A DNA stretch of 64,000 nt from Betaproteobacteria bacterium (GCA_016720925.1 JADKJR010000001.1:496001-560000), one strand, 5' to 3'; numbered from the stretch's first letter, positions 1-9,228 are shown. Notes: a model not told the origin generated them from the letters alone. Program-made: numbers and translations.

Positions 1-1
1 G

Positions 2-427
2 GCGTTGATCGGCAGCGTGATCGCACTGTGGATATCCGGGCAGCCCCTGTCGGTTGCCGCCCTGGTGGGCTTCATTACCCTGACCGGCATCGCCACCCGC
101 AACGGCATCCTCAAGATCAGCCACTACATCAACCTTTGCGCCTTCGAGGGCGAGCAGTTCGGGAAGTCTATGATCGTGCGCGGCTCGTTGGAACGTCTTA
201 CGCCGGTGCTGATGACCGCGCTGGTGGCGGCCTTCGCCCTGATGCCCTTACTGGTCTCGGCCGACGCGCCGGGCAAGGAGGTACTGCACCCGGTGGCCGT
301 CGTGATCTTCGGCGGACTAATCAGTTCGACGTTGCTTGATACCCTGCTCACCCCGCTGATGTTCTGGCTGTGGGGCAAGCCGGCGTTGGAGCGTCTGCTT
401 GCCGCTCATGAGAAAGACAGTTTTTAA
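2..427 (+). CDS. RND heavy-metal efflux permease, C-terminal end (partial)
   Basis: The reading frame is open at the left edge of the window, so only the last ~141 residues of a CzcA/CusA-like inner-membrane pump are present. The visible part holds the last membrane helices: a Gly/Thr-rich stretch (FITLTGIATRNGILKISHY), the ERLTPVLMTAL segment and a final VFGGLISSTLLDTLLTPLMF helix, which matches the conserved end of HME/HAE RND transporters. A second, complete RND pump lies at 18.1-21.2 kb, so two efflux systems share this island. The substrate cannot be read from this fragment. Confidence 0.88.
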   Translation, partial: ALIGSVIALWISGQPLSVAALVGFITLTGIATRNGILKISHYINLCAFEGEQFGKSMIVRGSLERLTPVLMTALVAAFALMPLLVSADAPGKEVLHPVAVVIFGGLISSTLLDTLLTPLMFWLWGKPALERLLAAHEKDSF

Positions 428-457
428 CCTTGTTCCAATAACCGAGGAAAGCGCACC

Positions 458-910
458 ATGAATCACATTCAAACCATCATTCTTTCAGCTTGCACCAGCG
501 CGCTTATGCTGGCCGGCCGAGTCAGTACACGCCCATGGCGACGAACACAGAAAGCGCCCAATGGCGGTCAGTTGCGCGAGGCCAGGATATATCGTTTCGA
601 ACTGGTGATGGCGAAGGACGGCAACGAGGCAAGGGAAAGCCCGCTCGTCGTCTATGTGACCGACCGTGCCGGTGCTAAAGTATCGACCGCCGGCGCGAGC
701 GCCGCAGCGACGATCCTCGCCGGCAAAACCAAGGTCTCCGCGACCCTGGTCCCCGACGGCGATAACCGCATGAAGGGTACAGCCAAGTACGCTTCATTGC
801 CGGACCTGAAAGTTGTGCTGTCGATAACTTTGTCCGGCAAGGCGGCCGAGCAGGCACGCTTCACGCCGCTTGCCGCCTCGAAGGACGCGGGTACAGAGCA
901 CAAGCACTGA
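458..910 (+). CDS. Periplasmic metal-resistance accessory protein with local frame disturbance
   Basis: A ~150-residue exported protein 30 bp after the RND permease, probably in its operon. The N-terminus is a signal peptide and the body (KAPNGGQLREA..., then TILAGKTKV...) resembles small periplasmic proteins that follow metal RND pumps. Between about 521 and 555 the annotated frame reads RVSTRPWRRTQ, but the +1 frame reads VHAHGDEH, a His/Asp/Glu metal-binding stretch expected at a mature N-terminus. Two compensating indels around this stretch would restore it. The family is recognised only by context and general resemblance; no function is claimed beyond metal binding. Confidence 0.6.
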   Translation: MNHIQTIILSACTSALMLAGRVSTRPWRRTQKAPNGGQLREARIYRFELVMAKDGNEARESPLVVYVTDRAGAKVSTAGASAAATILAGKTKVSATLVPDGDNRMKGTAKYASLPDLKVVLSITLSGKAAEQARFTPLAASKDAGTEHKH

Positions 911-1059
911 GTTAAAGGTGATTGTGTAACCTTTTCGTTGAGTCCTTTGCGAGAGCGGAATCATGAAAGTTAAAAAGAAACATAACGGATTGGAAGTCAC
1001 CAAGAAGGCGCAACGAAAGCGATGCGCAAAGCAGATTTGCACAGTACAGCGAAGCGGCG

Positions 1060-1728
1060 ATGCAACAACCATCTGACTCGAAATACGTACCCGCGTTGGG
1101 TTTCAACTGGCTTACCCCGTATTACGATGCCGTGGTCGGCACCACCACGAGGGAGCGCCGTTTCAAGCGGGCTCTCATCAAGCAGGCGCGCATCGAGCCG
1201 GGTCAGCGGGTGCTGGATCTGGCGTCTGGAACCGGCACCTTGGCGATCTGGATCAAGCAACACCAACCATTGGCCGATGTCACAGGCGTTGATGGTGACC
1301 CAGCCATTCTTTCGCTTGCGTGTCGAAAGGCACGCAGGGCGGTCGTCTCGGTGCAGTTCGACCACGCTCTGTCCTACCACCTCCCATATCCGACGGCGCA
1401 CTTTGATCGAGCGGTTTCAAGCCTCTTCTTTCACCACCTGTCGTGGGAGGACAAAGTGCGCACCGCCCACGAGCTGTTTCGGGTTCTCAAGCCGGGTGCG
1501 GAGCTGCATGTGGCCGACTGGGGACGCGCCACCAACCCTTTGATGCGTGGGTTGTTTCTATTCATTCAACTTCTTGACGGTCTCGACAACACTCAGGACA
1601 ACGCGTCGGGCAAACTCGTCACACTCTTCAACCAAGCCGGGTTTGCCGACGTATCACAGCGGCAAACTTTCAGCACTGTCTACGGAACAATGGCGCTCTA
1701 TAGTGCAGTTAAGCCGGCCGGGGGGTGA
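1060..1728 (+). CDS. Class I SAM-dependent methyltransferase
   Basis: 222 residues with the Rossmann-fold SAM-binding motif I VLDLASGTGTLA at about residue 50, an acidic residue ending beta-2 (VTGVDGDP), and the FDRAVSSLFFHHL segment typical of UbiE/Ubie-like or Methyltransf_25 enzymes. The start at 1060 was chosen because the conserved PALGFNWLTPYYD block follows directly; the ribosome binding site is weak. Related methyltransferases are frequent passengers in metal-resistance clusters. The substrate is unknown. Confidence 0.82.
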   Translation: MQQPSDSKYVPALGFNWLTPYYDAVVGTTTRERRFKRALIKQARIEPGQRVLDLASGTGTLAIWIKQHQPLADVTGVDGDPAILSLACRKARRAVVSVQFDHALSYHLPYPTAHFDRAVSSLFFHHLSWEDKVRTAHELFRVLKPGAELHVADWGRATNPLMRGLFLFIQLLDGLDNTQDNASGKLVTLFNQAGFADVSQRQTFSTVYGTMALYSAVKPAGG

Positions 1729-2126
1729 TGTACGAATTTGCCTCCCACGGGACGCGCCCGCCGAACCTGAAACCGATACAGAGGGCGTAACCGAGCAACA
1801 CGCGATCTGTAGCATCGAATTTCGCCGTGCGCGCGTAAGTCGTAGGCTTGTGCAGCCAGGCGAGCCAGTGGGGCTTCCCATTTCCGCCACCAACACGCGA
1901 AGTTGTCGGCATTCACCGCGCGATAGCTGTCATCGAGTTGCGACGGGAGCGCGAGAATGGCGGCGCCATTTGCGTGAAGTACTTCGCCTTGCTGATCGTA
2001 CATTCGCTTCCGGGCAAGGAGCGCTTCCAGTACGAAAGCCAGTGCTTCAACAATGAGCATTTGCATCTCTTATGCCAGAGTTCTTGTGGATAAGGATGGA
2101 GGGCCAACAGGTTTGCCGGGATACCG
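1729..2126 (+). other. Region without a supported gene
   Basis: Open frames exist on both strands (for example a 122-codon minus frame over 1698-2066) but none has a recognisable domain, signal peptide or clear ribosome binding site. It may be remnant coding DNA. Confidence 0.5.
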
Positions 2127-2279
2127 CAAGCTAACAGAACTGTAATGGCGCGGTCAGCTTCCAGTCGGCACCCGAGGTCCAAACTTCATTCCATCGCGGT
2201 AACTTATGCCGCGTGATTGCCAGGCGCCAAGCTTGGCAAATGAAACGAGTCAACCTATCAACCAGTGAAGGACAATGCA
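2127..2279 (+). promoter_or_regulatory. Shared upstream regulatory region, copy 1
   Basis: First of three copies (others at 12273-12414 and 26397-26525) of a conserved ~140-bp leader. Near its 5' end is the dyad ACAG-AA-CTGT followed by AATG (about 2134-2146), then CGCGGTCAGCTT, CACCCGAGG and CTTCATTCCATCG blocks, a CCAAGCTTGG palindrome and AATGAAACGA close to the gene. Copies 1 and 2 are nearly identical. A dyad upstream of exported proteins in a copper island suggests a two-component response-regulator site, but the regulator is not identified. Confidence 0.65.
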
Positions 2280-2552
2280 ATGAAACTCCTCAATACACTT
2301 GCAAGCGCGATGGTCGCGGTATCGCTGTTGACCGCACCTGCGGTATTCGCGGCGGAAACGCCCAAGAAGGCCAACATTCACGAGTTCATGAAGGAGTGCG
2401 ACATGGACCACGACGGAATGATGTCAAAGGCCGAGATGTTGAAACACATGGAGAAGATGTTCGACAAGGTGGACGTCAAGAAGGCAGGCAAGCTCGACAA
2501 GCCGCAGACTGAGACTTTCTTAAAGCAGTTCAACACGATTAGCGGCGGCTGA
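2280..2552 (+). CDS. Exported EF-hand-like small protein
   Basis: 90 residues starting at the ATG preceded by GAAGGA. A Sec signal peptide ends near AVFAAE. The mature part contains one good EF-hand-like loop (DMDHDGMMSKAEM: D-x-D-x-D-G with a later E) and a second degenerate one (VDVKKAGKLDKPQTETF). EF-hand repeats of this type are often found in periplasmic proteins; calcium or another divalent ion may be bound. It is preceded by the same leader as the two GWRYV proteins at 12415 and 26526, which implies shared control. Confidence 0.75.
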   Translation: MKLLNTLASAMVAVSLLTAPAVFAAETPKKANIHEFMKECDMDHDGMMSKAEMLKHMEKMFDKVDVKKAGKLDKPQTETFLKQFNTISGG

Positions 2553-3000
2553 TCGCCGACAGACTATAGCAATTGGTAATGCAGCGGGGGCCGGTCGATT
2601 TTGCGACGGATCGGCCTCCCGGCTCGGCACGATGCACTGCCAACCGGCCAACATCCAAGATCTGTCTTGGCGCTCAGATGCGCACTGATCAATGAGATCA
2701 CGACTGACGCGTGAATTATTTCCGATGCGTGAAAGGCTGTATGAGTGCTTGATTGGGTCCTGCGTTTGACGCAGAAATTCCCTAGGACATTCCTGACTCG
2801 GATTGTTTCTGTTACACCACAATTTCTCCTGACGCCCGTCCTCGCAGCGCCACATTCAGCAGAACACCTGATCCGCCGGGGGCGAAATTGTACCGGCGCG
2901 CGCGACGATGGTAACCGCAATGGCGCCTATTGAGGACATGGTTGCTCTCGTGATGTCGTCATAAGCGCCACGCCGAAATGTCAATCAAAAGGAAATACTC
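2553..3000. other. Intergenic region, no supported gene
   Basis: No open frame here carries a recognisable domain. It precedes the copper ATPase, so it should contain that gene's promoter, but I could not find a convincing CueR-type dyad in a 19-bp spacer. Confidence 0.45.
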
Positions 3001-5237
3001 ATGAGCGCGCCAGACGAACCGCACGAACATTCCAAGCATCGCGAGCAAGCGCCGAAGCGCGACCATATTGCCGTTACGTTGCCTGCCGCGTCCCACTCGC
3101 ATGAGGAGACAAATACCGGGCCGCCATCAGCGGTAGCAACCGGCACGATCTTCACCTGCCCGATGCACCCGGAAATCCGCCGGAACGAACCGGGTTCCTG
3201 TCCAATCTGCGGCATGACGCTCGAACCGGTCATGCCCGCGCTCGACGATGATGAAAATCCAGAGCTGGCCGACTTTCAGCGCCGCTTCTGGTGGACGCTG
3301 CCGCTGACCGTCGTCGCGGTACTGCTCGCAATGATCGGCCATCGCCTGGATTGGTTCGATGGCACCAATCAAAGTTGGATGGAACTGGCGCTGGCGACGC
3401 CGGTGGTGCTGTGGGCCGGCTGGCCGTTCTTCGTTCGCGGCGTGCGATCGGTGCTCACGCGCAGCCCGAACATGTGGACCCTGATCGGCCTTGGCACCGG
3501 CGCCGCCTACCTCTACAGCGTCGTCGCCACCGTCGCCCCCGGCGTATTCCCCGCGACCTTTGTGGCCATGGACCGCGTCCAGGTTTATTTCGAGGCCGCA
3601 GCGGTGATCATCTCGCTCACCTTGCTCGGGCAAATACTGGAACTGAAGGCGCGCTCGCAGACTTCAGCGGCGATCAAATCGCTGCTCGGCCTCGCGCCCA
3701 AGACCGCGCGCCGTATCAAGCCCGACGGGAGCGAGGACGACATCCCGCTCGCAAATGTGCATCTGGGCGACCTGTTGCGGGTTCGACCGGGCGAGAAAGT
3801 GCCGGTCGATGGCGTGGTGACCGAAGGCAGCAGCGCGGTCGACGAGTCGATGCTCACCGGCGAACCCATGCCGGTGATGAAGAAGGCCGGTGACAAGGTC
3901 ATCGGCGCGACCATGAACACCACGGGCGGGCTGGTGATGCGCGCGGAAAAGGTCGGCGCCGAAACCATGCTTTCACAAATCGTGCAAATGGTCGCGCAAG
4001 CGCAGCGATCGAAGGCGCCGCTGCAACGTCTGGCGGATACCGTGGCAGGCTATTTTGTACTGGTCGTGGTCACCATCGCTATCGCTACCTTCTTTGTCTG
4101 GGGATTCTTCGGGCCGGAACCGAGCTGGGTGTTCGGACTGATCAACGCGGTCGCCGTGCTGATCATCGCCTGCCCCTGCGCGCTGGGACTGGCCACCCCA
4201 TGTCGATCATGGTCGCCACCGGCAAGGCGGCCACCAGCGGCATCCTGTTTCGCGATGCGGCCGCCATCGAGAACTTCCGGCGCATCGACACGCTGATCGT
4301 CGACAAGACCGGCACCCTGACGGAGGGCAAGCCGGCGTTCGAACGCGCGATCGCCGCACCCGGCTTCGACGAGGCCGAAGTGCTGCGCCTCGCCGCGAGC
4401 CTGGATCAGGGCAGCGAGCATCCGCTGGCGAAAGCGATAGTCGACGCCGCGGTGGCACGCGGGTTGGCATTGGACAAGGCGGAGGAGTTCGAGTCCGGTA
4501 CCGGCATCGGTGTGCGTGGCCGCGTGGGCGCGAAACAACTTGCACTGGGTAACGCGGCGTTGATGGCGGATTTGAAGATCGAACTCGCCCCGCTACTGGG
4601 CGAAGCAGACTCACTGCGGAAGGAGGGCGCCAGCGTCATGTTCCTCGGTGTCGATAATGCATTGGCCGGCATGCTCGCCGTGTCGGACCCGATCAAGGCC
4701 AGCACGCGGGAGGCATTGCAGCAACTGAAAGCCGCCGGCATTCGCGTGGTCATGGCGACGGGCGACGGCACCATCACCGCCAAGGCGGTTGCCGCCAAGC
4801 TCGGCATCGACGAAGTGCACGGCGAGGTCAAGCCGAAGGACAAGCTCGACCTGGTGGCAAAACTGCAGGGCGAGGGTGCCATGGTCGCAATGGCCGGCGA
4901 CGGCATCAACGATGCACCGGCATTGGCGAAGGCTGATATCGGCATCGCCATGGGCACCGGCACCGATGTGGCGATGAACAGCGCAGCGGTCACGCTGATC
5001 AAGGGCGACTTGCGCGGCATCGCGCGTGCCCGCCTGCTCTCCAATGCGACCATCCGCAACATGCGCCAGAACCTCGTATTTGCCTTCGTCTACAACGCGC
5101 TTGGCGTGCCGCTGGCGGCAGGGGTGCTGTATCCGCTCACCGGATGGGTGCTGTCGCCGATGATCGCCGCGCTGGCGATGAGCCTGAGTTCGGCGTCAGT
5201 GGTGTTTAACGCGCTACGGCTGAATCGCAGCGCGTGA
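3001..5237 (+). pseudogene. copA: Copper-translocating P1B-type ATPase, split by one frameshift
   Basis: Inner-membrane copper/silver exporter. Residues 1-50 are His-rich; a heavy-metal-binding domain follows with CPMHP (53-57) and CPICGM (67-72), then membrane helices, the actuator loop TGEP, and the transmembrane CPC motif in IIACPCALGLATP. At about 4198 the frame changes: the downstream half starts MSIMVATGKAA and carries the phosphorylation motif DKTGT, HP (GSEHPLAKA) and GDGINDAPALAKA. Reading ...GLATP-MSIMVATG needs one base more in the run of four Cs at 4196-4199. All domains are otherwise present and full length (about 745 residues). Either a consensus error or a recent inactivating deletion; the family identity is secure. 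Confidence 0.92.
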
Positions 5238-5503
5238 AGTAATCCGATGTCTAGCGCTGGCGCGACCACAAGCCAGAACGCCGCGGAAATGGGCGCGAAA
5301 CATTCAACTCCATGTCCTGCCAAAAGTAGTGGGTCAAATCTTCGGCTAAACCCACTCGATCCATGCGCCAGATTTAGCACCACCGTCTGCCGCGCTAAAT
5401 TTCAGTGCCACGCTTTCATGTCGAAATGAATCTGGAAAAAGTCAGGCTATGTGCGACAACGAACAGAACCGGCAGTTCTTCCCGCGTAAAAGTCAGTGTG
5501 AAC

Positions 5504-6025
5504 ATGGCAGCTATAGATTCCCGAAAAAGGTGCAATTTGGCAAAGACGCTTTCATTGACGCGAAGTATCACCGGGGTGCCTGAGGCCAGACTGCCGCTGC
5601 GTCGGTGTCGGTCTGCGCGCGTGACGTTGGTGATGGCTTGGGTCGCATTCTGGCTTAACAGCGTATTTTTCCCGTGTTGCGAGGCGTTTGCAGCGGCCTT
5701 CGATGATCACTCCAATGACGTTTCGCAATCGGCCGCGGTCGCGGAACCAGCGCACGATTCCGACGCGACTCATTCCGAACGCCCGCACCATAGCCCAGAC
5801 TCGCCTTGCGATTACAAGCTTGATGCGGGGCCAGCGACTAGTGGCGAGTATGCAGGACTGCCAAAAGGTCACGCCCCGTTGGAATGGATCATGATCCATG
5901 TCCCGAACGTCGTTGGTCAGACAGCAGTAATCCGCGCCGCAATCCTCGCGCCTCGTGACTACCACCCCCCACCTCCTCACGCCACTTCTCGCCTCTACCT
6001 GCACACTCAGCGCCTGCTGATTTAG
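5504..6025 (+). CDS. Exported or membrane-anchored protein of copper cluster, unknown function
   Basis: About 173 residues. A hydrophobic segment (VTLVMAWVAFWLNSVFFPCCEAFA) is followed by a His/Ser/Asp-rich stretch and ends with a Pro-rich PPPPHATSRLYLHTQRLLI tail. This architecture is like short DUF2946-type proteins that sit beside copper-efflux genes, though the match is by general pattern only. The start is uncertain: GTG or ATG at 5498/5504, or a GTG near 5621 just before the hydrophobic segment. Confidence 0.5.
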   Translation: MAAIDSRKRCNLAKTLSLTRSITGVPEARLPLRRCRSARVTLVMAWVAFWLNSVFFPCCEAFAAAFDDHSNDVSQSAAVAEPAHDSDATHSERPHHSPDSPCDYKLDAGPATSGEYAGLPKGHAPLEWIMIHVPNVVGQTAVIRAAILAPRDYHPPPPHATSRLYLHTQRLLI

Positions 6026-6362
6026 TCCAGCGTCACATTGGCACTTTCCAACCGGGACGTCTGCGCCGGTTGGCACCAGAGCGATCAGACGATCTGCGCT
6101 GTTGCCTTCGGGCAAGCCCGCAGCGCCCACTGCCGCCGGTCGATAAGTGCCGAACCCGTGATATCCATGCGTTGACCTATCCATCGCAAAGCAACGACCG
6201 TCGCCATTGGTCGGCACGTGCAATTGCGTTGACTAAAGGTGACATTGGGTTGCGCACGGCAAATGGAAGCATCACAGAAAAATTATCAACGGCGGAGCTG
6301 CTCCTGCTTGAACGCGAATCACCGTGTAGTTCTTGTTAAACCCATTGGAAAGAGGCTTCAAG
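6026..6362. other. Intergenic region, no supported gene
   Basis: No domain-bearing frame was found. Long antisense frames over 5552-6223 look like shadows. The region presumably carries the promoter of the HMA-domain gene that follows. Confidence 0.4.
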
Positions 6363-6944
6363 ATGCAAACTGAACTTTTGAAAGTGACAGGTATGACTTG
6401 TGGCAGCTGCACCGGCAGTGTCACGCATGCGCTGAAAGCGATTGCCGGGGTCGGTGACGTAAAAGTGTCGCTGTCGGCCGGCGAAGCCACGGTGCAATAC
6501 GACGAGCGGCTGACCTCGCCCGAGCAGCTGAAATCGGCCGTGAAAGGCGCGGGCTATGGCGTTGATGGAATCGACGCTGCGCAGAAAACCGAAGGCAAGG
6601 CTGCTGTTGCGGCTAACACGCATCAACAGCAACGAACGAATTGCATGACATCGCCAATCGTGGCCATGCACTGCCATGCCACGGTGGAACAGAACTTAAA
6701 CCCTACCCTCTCAAAGGAAATTCAAATCATGAACTCTTCAACCAAAACAGCCCTCGTCTTTGCATTTGTCGTCGTCGCCCTGCTATTGCTGCTCTTCGGT
6801 GGCGGCATGGCGACGGGAACCATGATGAGTGGCGGCATGATGGGCAGCGGAAGCATGGGTGGGATTAGCTGGATGTGGATTCCCATTTTGCTGGTCGTCG
6901 TACTAGGCGTTGTGCTTGTCTCGGTTCTTTTCGGCAAGGAGTAA
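6363..6944 (+). CDS. HMA copper-chaperone domain joined in frame to a small Met/Gly-rich membrane protein
   Basis: Residues 1-70 form a CopZ-like heavy-metal-associated domain with the GMTCGSC copper motif and a typical VKVSLSAGEATVQYDE strand. A linker of about 45 residues without a stop leads to MNSSTKTALVFAFVVV, a two-helix membrane protein with a TGTMMSGGMMGSGSMGG loop. The second part has its own AAAGGA ribosome binding site and ATG at 6729, so two separate proteins may normally be made, with loss of the chaperone stop codon creating a read-through fusion. The HMA part would pass Cu(I) to the ATPase at 3001; the membrane part is a common but uncharacterised companion of copper-resistance genes. 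Confidence 0.78.
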   Translation: MQTELLKVTGMTCGSCTGSVTHALKAIAGVGDVKVSLSAGEATVQYDERLTSPEQLKSAVKGAGYGVDGIDAAQKTEGKAAVAANTHQQQRTNCMTSPIVAMHCHATVEQNLNPTLSKEIQIMNSSTKTALVFAFVVVALLLLLFGGGMATGTMMSGGMMGSGSMGGISWMWIPILLVVVLGVVLVSVLFGKE

Positions 6945-7044
6945 AGCCGTCACCCCAACTGTAGGTAACCACGTCAACGCAGGGCGACCGGGACGTGCCG
7001 CTTGGAACTCACAACAACCTTTTTTGCGGCCAGTCGTTGCACAT

Positions 7045-7126
7045 ACCGGAAACATGAATTCAATCAACCCAAAAGGAAAGACCAAAATGAAAACCTCAAT
7101 ACTCGTTGCCACCATCCTTGCCTGCG
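7045..7126 (+). repeat. Duplicated leader and signal-peptide start, copy A
   Basis: An ungapped match to 11493-11574. It covers the 5' untranslated region with an AAAGGA-type ribosome binding site and the first ~13 codons (MKTSIL...). The mature proteins downstream are unrelated, so only the expression and export module is shared. Confidence 0.6.
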
Positions 7127-7587
7127 CTGTGCCGGCGTCAGTCGTCTCAGCACAGGAAAAAACCTCGCTCGCCAAGCCGGCAATGAACATGAAAATGGGA
7201 ATGGGCATGGGCATGGACAAGCAAATGCCCGAGATGCAGGAGAACATGAAAAAAATGCAGGAGCAGATGGAGAAAATCCGCGCGACCACCGACCCGAAGG
7301 AACGCCAGCAGCTGATGCAAGCACACATGCAGGCCATGCAGGAAAACATGAAAGCGATGCGTGGCATGGGTGGCATGGGTGGCATGGGGGGCCCGATGAT
7401 GAAGGGCGGCGACGAGCAGGGCGGCATGATGATGGGCGGCAAGAAAGGCGCCATGAAGGACGGCATGAAAGATGGCGAAATGATGAAGCATCACGACATG
7501 ATGGAAAGGCGCATGGACATGATGCAGATGATGATGGAGCAGATGATGCAACGCGACCAGATGATGCAGCCCATGCCCGCCAAATGA
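7087..7587 (+). CDS. Methionine-rich periplasmic protein
   Basis: 166 residues. The start at 7087 has AAAGGAAAG upstream and gives a clean Sec signal peptide (MKTSILVATILACAVPASVVSA). The mature part is dominated by Met, Lys, Glu and His in short repeats (MKMGMGMGM, MRGMGGMGGMGGPMM, MMQMMMEQMMQRDQMM), like Met-rich Cu(I)/Ag(I)-binding proteins of copper operons. A role in periplasmic Cu(I) buffering is inferred from composition and neighbours. Its leader and signal-peptide start are duplicated at 11493. Confidence 0.72.
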   Translation: MKTSILVATILACAVPASVVSAQEKTSLAKPAMNMKMGMGMGMDKQMPEMQENMKKMQEQMEKIRATTDPKERQQLMQAHMQAMQENMKAMRGMGGMGGMGGPMMKGGDEQGGMMMGGKKGAMKDGMKDGEMMKHHDMMERRMDMMQMMMEQMMQRDQMMQPMPAK

Positions 7588-7651
7588 CGGCAACCTTTAA
7601 TGAAATCGCATTAGCCAACCTACAGTTCCGCCACTTAAAAGGAGTCGATTC

Positions 7652-8041
7652 ATGTATGGATTCAGCACTCAGCTAAAGGTACCGTTCGATACCGCCGTCG
7701 CAAAAGTCACCGAGGCCCTGCAAAAGGAAGGATTCGGCGTGCTCACCGATATCGATGTCCAGGCAACGCTGAAAGCCAAGCTCAATATCGAACGCCGGCC
7801 TTATCGCATACTCGGCGCATGCAACCCGCCGCTCGCGCACCGCGCGATCGAGGCCGACCCCGACATCGGGTTGTTACTGCCGTGCAACGTGGTCGTGCGC
7901 GAAGAGGCCGATGGAACCATCACGGTTGCATTCATGGACACCGCTGTCGTATTGCAGTTGGTCGACAAACCGGAAATACATGCTCTTGGCAAGGAAGTAA
8001 AGGCACTTCTGCAGCGGGTCAGCGCGCGCCTCAAGGTTTGA
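7652..8041 (+). CDS. DUF302 domain protein
   Basis: 129 residues with the full DUF302 pattern: an N-terminal FSTQLKVPFDTAVAKVTEALQKEGFGVLTDID block, ILGACNPPLAHRAIEADPDIGLLLPCNVVV in the middle and a VAFMDTAVVLQLV strand. There is no signal peptide, so the protein is probably cytoplasmic. DUF302 proteins are common in metal and redox stress loci; the biochemical role is not known. A good AAAAGGAG ribosome binding site precedes it. Confidence 0.85.
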   Translation: MYGFSTQLKVPFDTAVAKVTEALQKEGFGVLTDIDVQATLKAKLNIERRPYRILGACNPPLAHRAIEADPDIGLLLPCNVVVREEADGTITVAFMDTAVVLQLVDKPEIHALGKEVKALLQRVSARLKV

Positions 8042-8176
8042 TGCCGTGGCAAGACATCCCAATCAACGCGGGCTAGACAATTTCACGAACATGGATCGAA
8101 CCGATCTCCATATTTTGACAATACGGGCGTGTCGAGCGCGCCAGTATCGCCCGGCCGTCACTAAAGGAAACACATC

Positions 8177-8506
8177 ATGAGTCATCATCTGGACCAGAAC
8201 GCCAAAGACTGCGTTGCCGCCTGTAACGACTGCGCGACCGAGTGCGGCAATTGTTTTGCGCATATGGTCGGCAAGGAAAGCAAAAACGCCTGTCCGGCCT
8301 GCTGCATCGAGTGCGCGGCAATCTGCCGACTGTGCACCGATGCGATCGCCCGCAATAGCCCTTTTGCCAAGCAGGTCTGCAAGCTGTGCGCGGACATCTG
8401 CGAGTGGTGTGCCAAACAATGTGGCGCGCATGACATGGATCACTGCAAGCGTTGCGCCGAGGCATGCCGCCGTTGTGTCGAGGCTTGCCACAAGATGGCC
8501 GGCTAA
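8177..8506 (+). CDS. Four-helix bundle copper-binding (copper storage) protein, Csp-like
   Basis: 109 residues with 18 or so cysteines in repeated CxxxC spacing along amphipathic helices (CVAACNDCATECGNC, CPACCIECAAIC, CKLCADICEWCAKQC, CKRCAEACRRCVEAC), the signature of Csp proteins that line a four-helix bundle with Cys to hold many Cu(I) ions. There is no signal peptide, so this is a cytosolic (Csp3-like) form. It sits among copper genes, with AAAGGAAAC before the ATG. Confidence 0.9.
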   Translation: MSHHLDQNAKDCVAACNDCATECGNCFAHMVGKESKNACPACCIECAAICRLCTDAIARNSPFAKQVCKLCADICEWCAKQCGAHDMDHCKRCAEACRRCVEACHKMAG

Positions 8507-8605
8507 TCAGTGCAAGTTCAAGGGGCCATGCTCGACAAACGCACGAATATATATCGAACTTGGCCCCTTTTAACCGTTCCACAATTTACCTGAGAGGAGT
8601 TCACT

Positions 8606-8932
8606 ATGAGCATCGCAATCGTTCAACGCTGTGCAGCGTCGATCGCTATTCTTGCCGTTCTTTCTGTGGTGGGTTGCACGGACAGAGGCGCAACGCCATC
8701 CACCAATGCGAAGTTGTCGCCTGCCACGGCCGCAGACATTGACCCACGCTCGAAAGTAGTCGGTGTCGAGCCTGCGGGGTCCACGACAGAAGCTCCGGCA
8801 ACGACCTCGCCCGTCAAGTCCTCGATCAGCAAAGCCGAGCAGTCGAGTGCCATGCCGTTGCCGGGACAGGCCAAGGACCATTCCACGCTTGCGCCGAAGG
8901 CATCGCAAAAGTCCGGAAACACGGGTCGCTAA
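8606..8932 (+). CDS. Small lipoprotein of unknown function
   Basis: 108 residues. The N-terminus has a lipoprotein signal ending in VVGC (Cys24). The mature part is low-complexity, rich in Ser, Thr, Ala and Pro, with no recognisable domain. GAGAGGAG precedes the ATG. Confidence 0.6.
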   Translation: MSIAIVQRCAASIAILAVLSVVGCTDRGATPSTNAKLSPATAADIDPRSKVVGVEPAGSTTEAPATTSPVKSSISKAEQSSAMPLPGQAKDHSTLAPKASQKSGNTGR

Positions 8933-9082
8933 CGTGTACCGACGCGCGGTCGGCATCAAATTCATCCGGCCGGATGAGCAGCCTGAACTGGTTGCCGTGT
9001 CGGCAGGTCGGCTGGTCGGGACTGCCGCGGAGCGCGATCAGGAATGCTGGCTCGAATGAACCAGTGTACTAAGGAGCACATC

Positions 9083-9228
9083 ATGAAACACTCGTTTGTA
9101 GGAAAAGTTGGCGCGCCACGGGCGATAACAAGATCGTCGAGATACGCAACGATTGTCTGCGGGAACGAACGCCCCCGGAGCCGGCGCGACGAATGGCCAG
9201 GCACACCCTGTGGGGGCCTGTGACATGA
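9083..9228 (+). CDS. Possible short ORF with a frameshift
   Basis: An AAGGAG site precedes ATG AAA CAC; the frame reads MKHSFVGKVGA and, after a one-base shift near 9115, continues GDNKIVEIRNDCLRE... to a TGA that overlaps the ATG of the next gene. The overlap supports a real small gene, but no family is recognised. Confidence 0.25.

Noticed and set aside
963..1076. 37-codon Lys/Arg-rich ORF before the methyltransferase
   Set aside because: Too short, weak start signal, no family.
1698..2066. 122-codon minus-strand ORF with a plausible length
   Set aside because: No domain, no signal peptide and no convincing ribosome binding site; several other frames are open over the same stretch.
4190..4205. 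Programmed ribosomal frameshift in the copper ATPase
   Set aside because: The site is not a classic slippery heptamer and the early-stop product would have no function; a missing C is simpler.
5552..6223. 223-codon antisense ORF
   Set aside because: Mirror of the coding stretch at 5504-6025 with no domain and basic, Arg-rich composition.
7147..7593. 148-codon antisense ORF rich in His and Leu
   Set aside because: It is the reverse complement of ATG-rich codons (CAT) of the Met-rich gene, not an independent gene.
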